DNA of 64,000 nt. Source: Rhabditoides inermis (Eukaryota; Nematoda; Chromadorea; Rhabditida; Rhabditidae). The DNA is taken from assembly GCA_963966185.1 (NCBI GenBank), contig CAWZYM010000402.1, positions 1,487,501 through 1,551,500 of the forward strand, read 5' to 3'. Both the position numbers and the translations under genes were made by a program. The notes under the pieces are model-generated. The model made no database searches, was not told the origin of the DNA, and saw only the letters and a program-made list of their open reading frames with translations. Of this stretch, positions 45,608 to 64,000 are shown in pieces; within the stretch, counting starts at the first letter, position 1, and each line of letters starts with the position of its first letter.

Positions 45608-46828
45608 CAGTCATGGTGACTTCGTGAAGATTAATTACATTTTTGAAACTTAATGTATTTGACCTCCAACTTACAATCGCTTTGGTGGTCATAGATGTTA
45701 CCTTCGATTTCGAAAATATAGAAATCAAGAAGACTGAACTGACTGAACACTACGCTGCTCTTTCTGATGGTATATACCGCTGGCGTTGTCGTATGTGTCA
45801 AAGAAACATTCTCAAAAATACCAAAATATATGCAAGGGACCGAAACCGAACGTGCATGCTCATGCTCATCACACTCATATTCATCGATGCTCTCTTGTAA
45901 TTACTACTTTTTAGATCATAACTTTTAAACACTTGATTACTCACTCGATTACTTGGGTAGCGCCCATTTTCTTCCAGGTGATTCGCTCTCGCTGGGACGT
46001 TGCCCATGCGGTGCCGTTGCCCATAATGAACTGTCCCGAAAAGTTCGGATAGAATCGATCCAGCAGGTAGGTGGTCTCCCGATTAACACTTGAGTTAATC
46101 AACAAAAAACAACGTTTAAATTATAAAAAAAACAAAGTGTTTTAGATAGCAGGGGATGATATGCACCACCAACAGCACGTACGCATCCTCGGGACCACCG
46201 AAGTCCGTGTTATTGGGACTCGCAGTAGGCGTTGCATTACTGTATTTTAGCGTAACCTTGCCGTAATTTACATAATTGAAATGTGCTACTTGATTCGATA
46301 TAAATATTCTGATTATGATTCTGATGGTCAAGTTGAATCGAACAACTTTTTGAAAGGTTACTTTGGACCAAAACTGGCTGATTTGCGGTAGTGGTCCTTT
46401 AACTGAAAATCGCACAATTGACCAAAATCACTGGTACCAGCTTATGGAGCACCTTTGAAACCCCTTATCTGCGCACACACAGCTTCTAGGTTCCACTTCA
46501 TTACTGCGGAACGTGTGATAGATATACTGTTTTGTTTTAATTTTAAAGTTTGCAAACCAATCAGGCGGTTTCATATTTGATATTTAGAAGAATACCATGT
46601 AACTTTCACTTAAGAGAAAATGAAAACTAATATGAAAATTGAAATTTAAGAAAAGATTACTTTGTGCGCATGGAGTGTGATTTATTGACGCACTCATAAA
46701 ATGTATTTCTTACTATTTTCTATTTTTCTCGTTTTGCATATTGTTTGTTCATGAAAAATGGTTGTATTTTAACGTATTTTACTTGTTTGTGTTGTTGTTT
46801 TCTTGCTGTTTTGTATCGTGTTTATAGA
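44770..46828. other. Intergenic region between HOT-like and SIM-protein genes
   Basis: AT-rich, about 2.05 kb. It contains possible poly(A) hexamers (for example near 45375), a (GA)n array at about 45520-45603, and a minus-strand coding-like stretch at about 45915-46420 described separately. The right end is AT/T-rich and leads into TTTATAG just before the next ATG. Confidence 0.5.
45915..46416 (-). pseudogene. Possible minus-strand gene fragment, family unknown
   Basis: On the minus strand a frame from 46416 includes NATPTASPNNTDFGGPEDAY followed by VLLVVHIIPCYLK. A second stretch (about 46090-45945) reads ETTYLLDRFYPNFSGQFI, then GNGTAWATSQRERITW and a stop. Both look more protein-like than their AT-rich surroundings, and the second has better codon texture than the alternative + strand reading. 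A weak likeness of the VLLVVH segment to glycosyltransferase family starts was considered but is not enough to name it. It may be a decayed gene or chance. Confidence 0.2.
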
Positions 46829-48672
<1,844 letters not shown>

Positions 48673-50216
48673 TATATGTTAGCTTTATTGTTGATTTTGT
48701 TGTTAGTTGGTTGTTGTTTCAATAAATAAAAACCATACGTCTTTTTCGTTCGTCTTCAAATGCCCATTAGTGGTTGTTCGTCCACTTTCATACCTTGATT
48801 TTTCATGCCATCGCTCGAATCGACTGTGTTGCTTATTTTGGAATTGTTCATTCTCTCGCTACCTGAGTTCGTGTCGATCTTGTGTCGATCCCTCTTCAGT
48901 CTTCTGTCCTGTGCACATGTGCTCTGTGCGAACTTGCTACCCAGGATCGAGTCATTAATCGTGGCTCGCATCCAACGATAGCCCTTGCTCCGGCCGCCTG
49001 TTGCAAGAAGAAGCGAGTGAAAGAAAGAGTCTAAAACGAGACGCGCGCTGACTCACTAGCACTGTTGTAACACTCTCGCGCCTCGCTTGCAGTCGACGAG
49101 AATTCTCTATCGTATTGCACGCTGCTCATTATGTTCCTTATCTGCTAGATGTGTCTGCTCTGGTTGCGCAAGATAAGACATCGAGCGCGGCCACCCCGGT
49201 TACGGTACGCATCTATCTGCTCTCTATCTCTAGCTCTCTCACCTATTCTGCGTATATTCAACACGGTTCCATTAATTTATTGCTGAACATGCTTTGATTA
49301 TATATGTTCGTTGTCCATTTTAATGACAGGCGTGAGCGGCGGGAAAGCCTCGCAGTCGCATCTCTCCTCCTCCAACACACTCGGATCAATGATACCGGAT
49401 CTCTCTTTCCTCGCCGGCGGGCAGTGACCCCCAATCCCCGGCTCCCTTTCTCTCCTCCTCTATGCCTCGGCACTTTTGTTGTAATGCCAGACTCGCGCGC
49501 GTTTCTTTTTATGACCTCACTCGTCCCGCCCCACCAGATATCAGTTGATCCGGCCCTCGCCGTTATCTGCTTGATACCCCACTCGCGAGTGATACCGCGC
49601 ACTAGCCTCACTCTGCTCACTTGGCACCCGCTCGCGCTATCGATCGCTCTGATTCAGTTGATGAATGCAGCTGCACCGTATGCTCTGTCTCCTGCTTCTT
49701 CTCCCTCCCCTCTCCAATCTATCCTTTGAAGTTTATAAAACAATGTGCACATCTGGATGGTTCTTGGTGCGCGCAGCTGCGAGCCGTCTCCCCTCTCTCT
49801 CTCTGCGCTCACTGCTTCTGTAGCTGTTGCGGGTCTTTTTGGTTCGCTTACTTGCGGGTTTTTGTCATGTCCATATGCACTCTCCGCCAAATCCGTTGTG
49901 TCTCGCAGGTCCCGCCCATCTTCCACCCTCCGACTATCCCCTCGTTTGACCAATTCAGCATATGCACAAGTGCCGTGTCCATCTACTCACTGCTCTCTCT
50001 CTGTTCATGGATGATTTGTGCCCATTCACTGTTGTCGTCGATGTCTCCTCGCAACCTTCTTTGAATCCCGCTACCTCTCTTTCCCTTTCCCGCTCCTCGT
50101 CAATCGATGATTGTTGTGTACCATAACTCGTGATCGTCGATGATTCGCTGCACCGCGCGCGCGCGTGCTTTGCTGTGGTTCACTCTTGTTTACCGTTGCC
50201 GATTGCAGATCCCAAT
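48673..50216. other. Intergenic region upstream of laminin alpha
   Basis: AATAAATAAA at about 48720-48729 fits polyadenylation of the SIM-motif gene. The rest, about 1.5 kb, is pyrimidine-rich with no supportable exon, and presumably holds the laminin promoter. No TATA box or operator can be assigned with confidence. Confidence 0.5.
50194..50216 (+). promoter_or_regulatory. Putative trans-splice (or 5'UTR) acceptor before laminin ATG
   Basis: GTTGCCGATTGCAG is followed by ATCCCAAT and then the ATG at 50217. An acceptor 9 nt before the start codon is the usual geometry of spliced-leader addition in nematodes; a 5'UTR intron would look the same. Confidence 0.45.

Positions 50217-64000
<13,784 letters not shown>

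Overview
The window is eukaryotic nuclear DNA from an animal, most likely a nematode. Coding sequence is cut into many short exons (about 40-250 nt). Introns begin GTGAGT or GTACGT and end TTTCAG, TTGCAG or TTCCAG. Two start codons sit 1-9 nt after an AG acceptor, as at spliced-leader sites. One gene encodes a Ly6/GPI protein of the nematode ODR-2/HOT type. The species cannot be named from the sequence alone. All protein genes that can be supported lie on the + strand.

Layout. 1-11600: 5'-incomplete gene with ankyrin repeats followed by a long helical, armadillo-like region. 11869-17006: Ser/Arg-rich segment followed by a talin-like FERM region (F2 and F3). 17932-38716: phospholipase C epsilon (plc-1 type) with CDC25/RasGEF, PH-like and EF-hand-like regions, PLC X and Y boxes, C2, and two Ras-association domains, with several possible alternative 3' ends. 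The last FERM exon and the first CDC25 exon join in phase, so the two upstream blocks and PLC epsilon may form one very large gene. A candidate PLC first exon at 17932 is the competing model. 39331-39693: two orphan coding-looking exons. 40458-44769: ODR-2/HOT-like gene. 46829-48672: small acidic protein with a predicted SUMO-interacting motif, containing a roughly 200-bp internal duplication and a 540-bp (AC)n intron array. 50217-64000: laminin alpha chain of the EPI-1/alpha-5 type, running off the right edge in its coiled coil.

RNA genes: tRNA-Asp(GTC) at 10274-10345 (+) and tRNA-Lys(CTT) at 36046-36118 (-), both inside introns.

Repeats are dense in introns: a 5'-truncated RTE-clade LINE in a laminin intron and a relic in a PLC intron; SINE-like 3' tails ending in (TTGAT)n or (ATTG)n; a terminal-inverted-repeat family built on TTCGAA; and dozens of (GA)n/(CT)n arrays, many starting at a 5' splice site or forming the polypyrimidine tract of a 3' splice site. 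The most unusual theme is repeated local duplication of exon edges with their splice signals, seen in at least nine places.

Functionally, PLC epsilon couples Ras/Rap GTPases to PIP2 hydrolysis, the FERM/ankyrin block looks like a membrane-cortex scaffold, and laminin alpha is a basement-membrane subunit. Nothing in the sequence shows joint regulation; the shared features are structural (strand, splice signals, repeat families).
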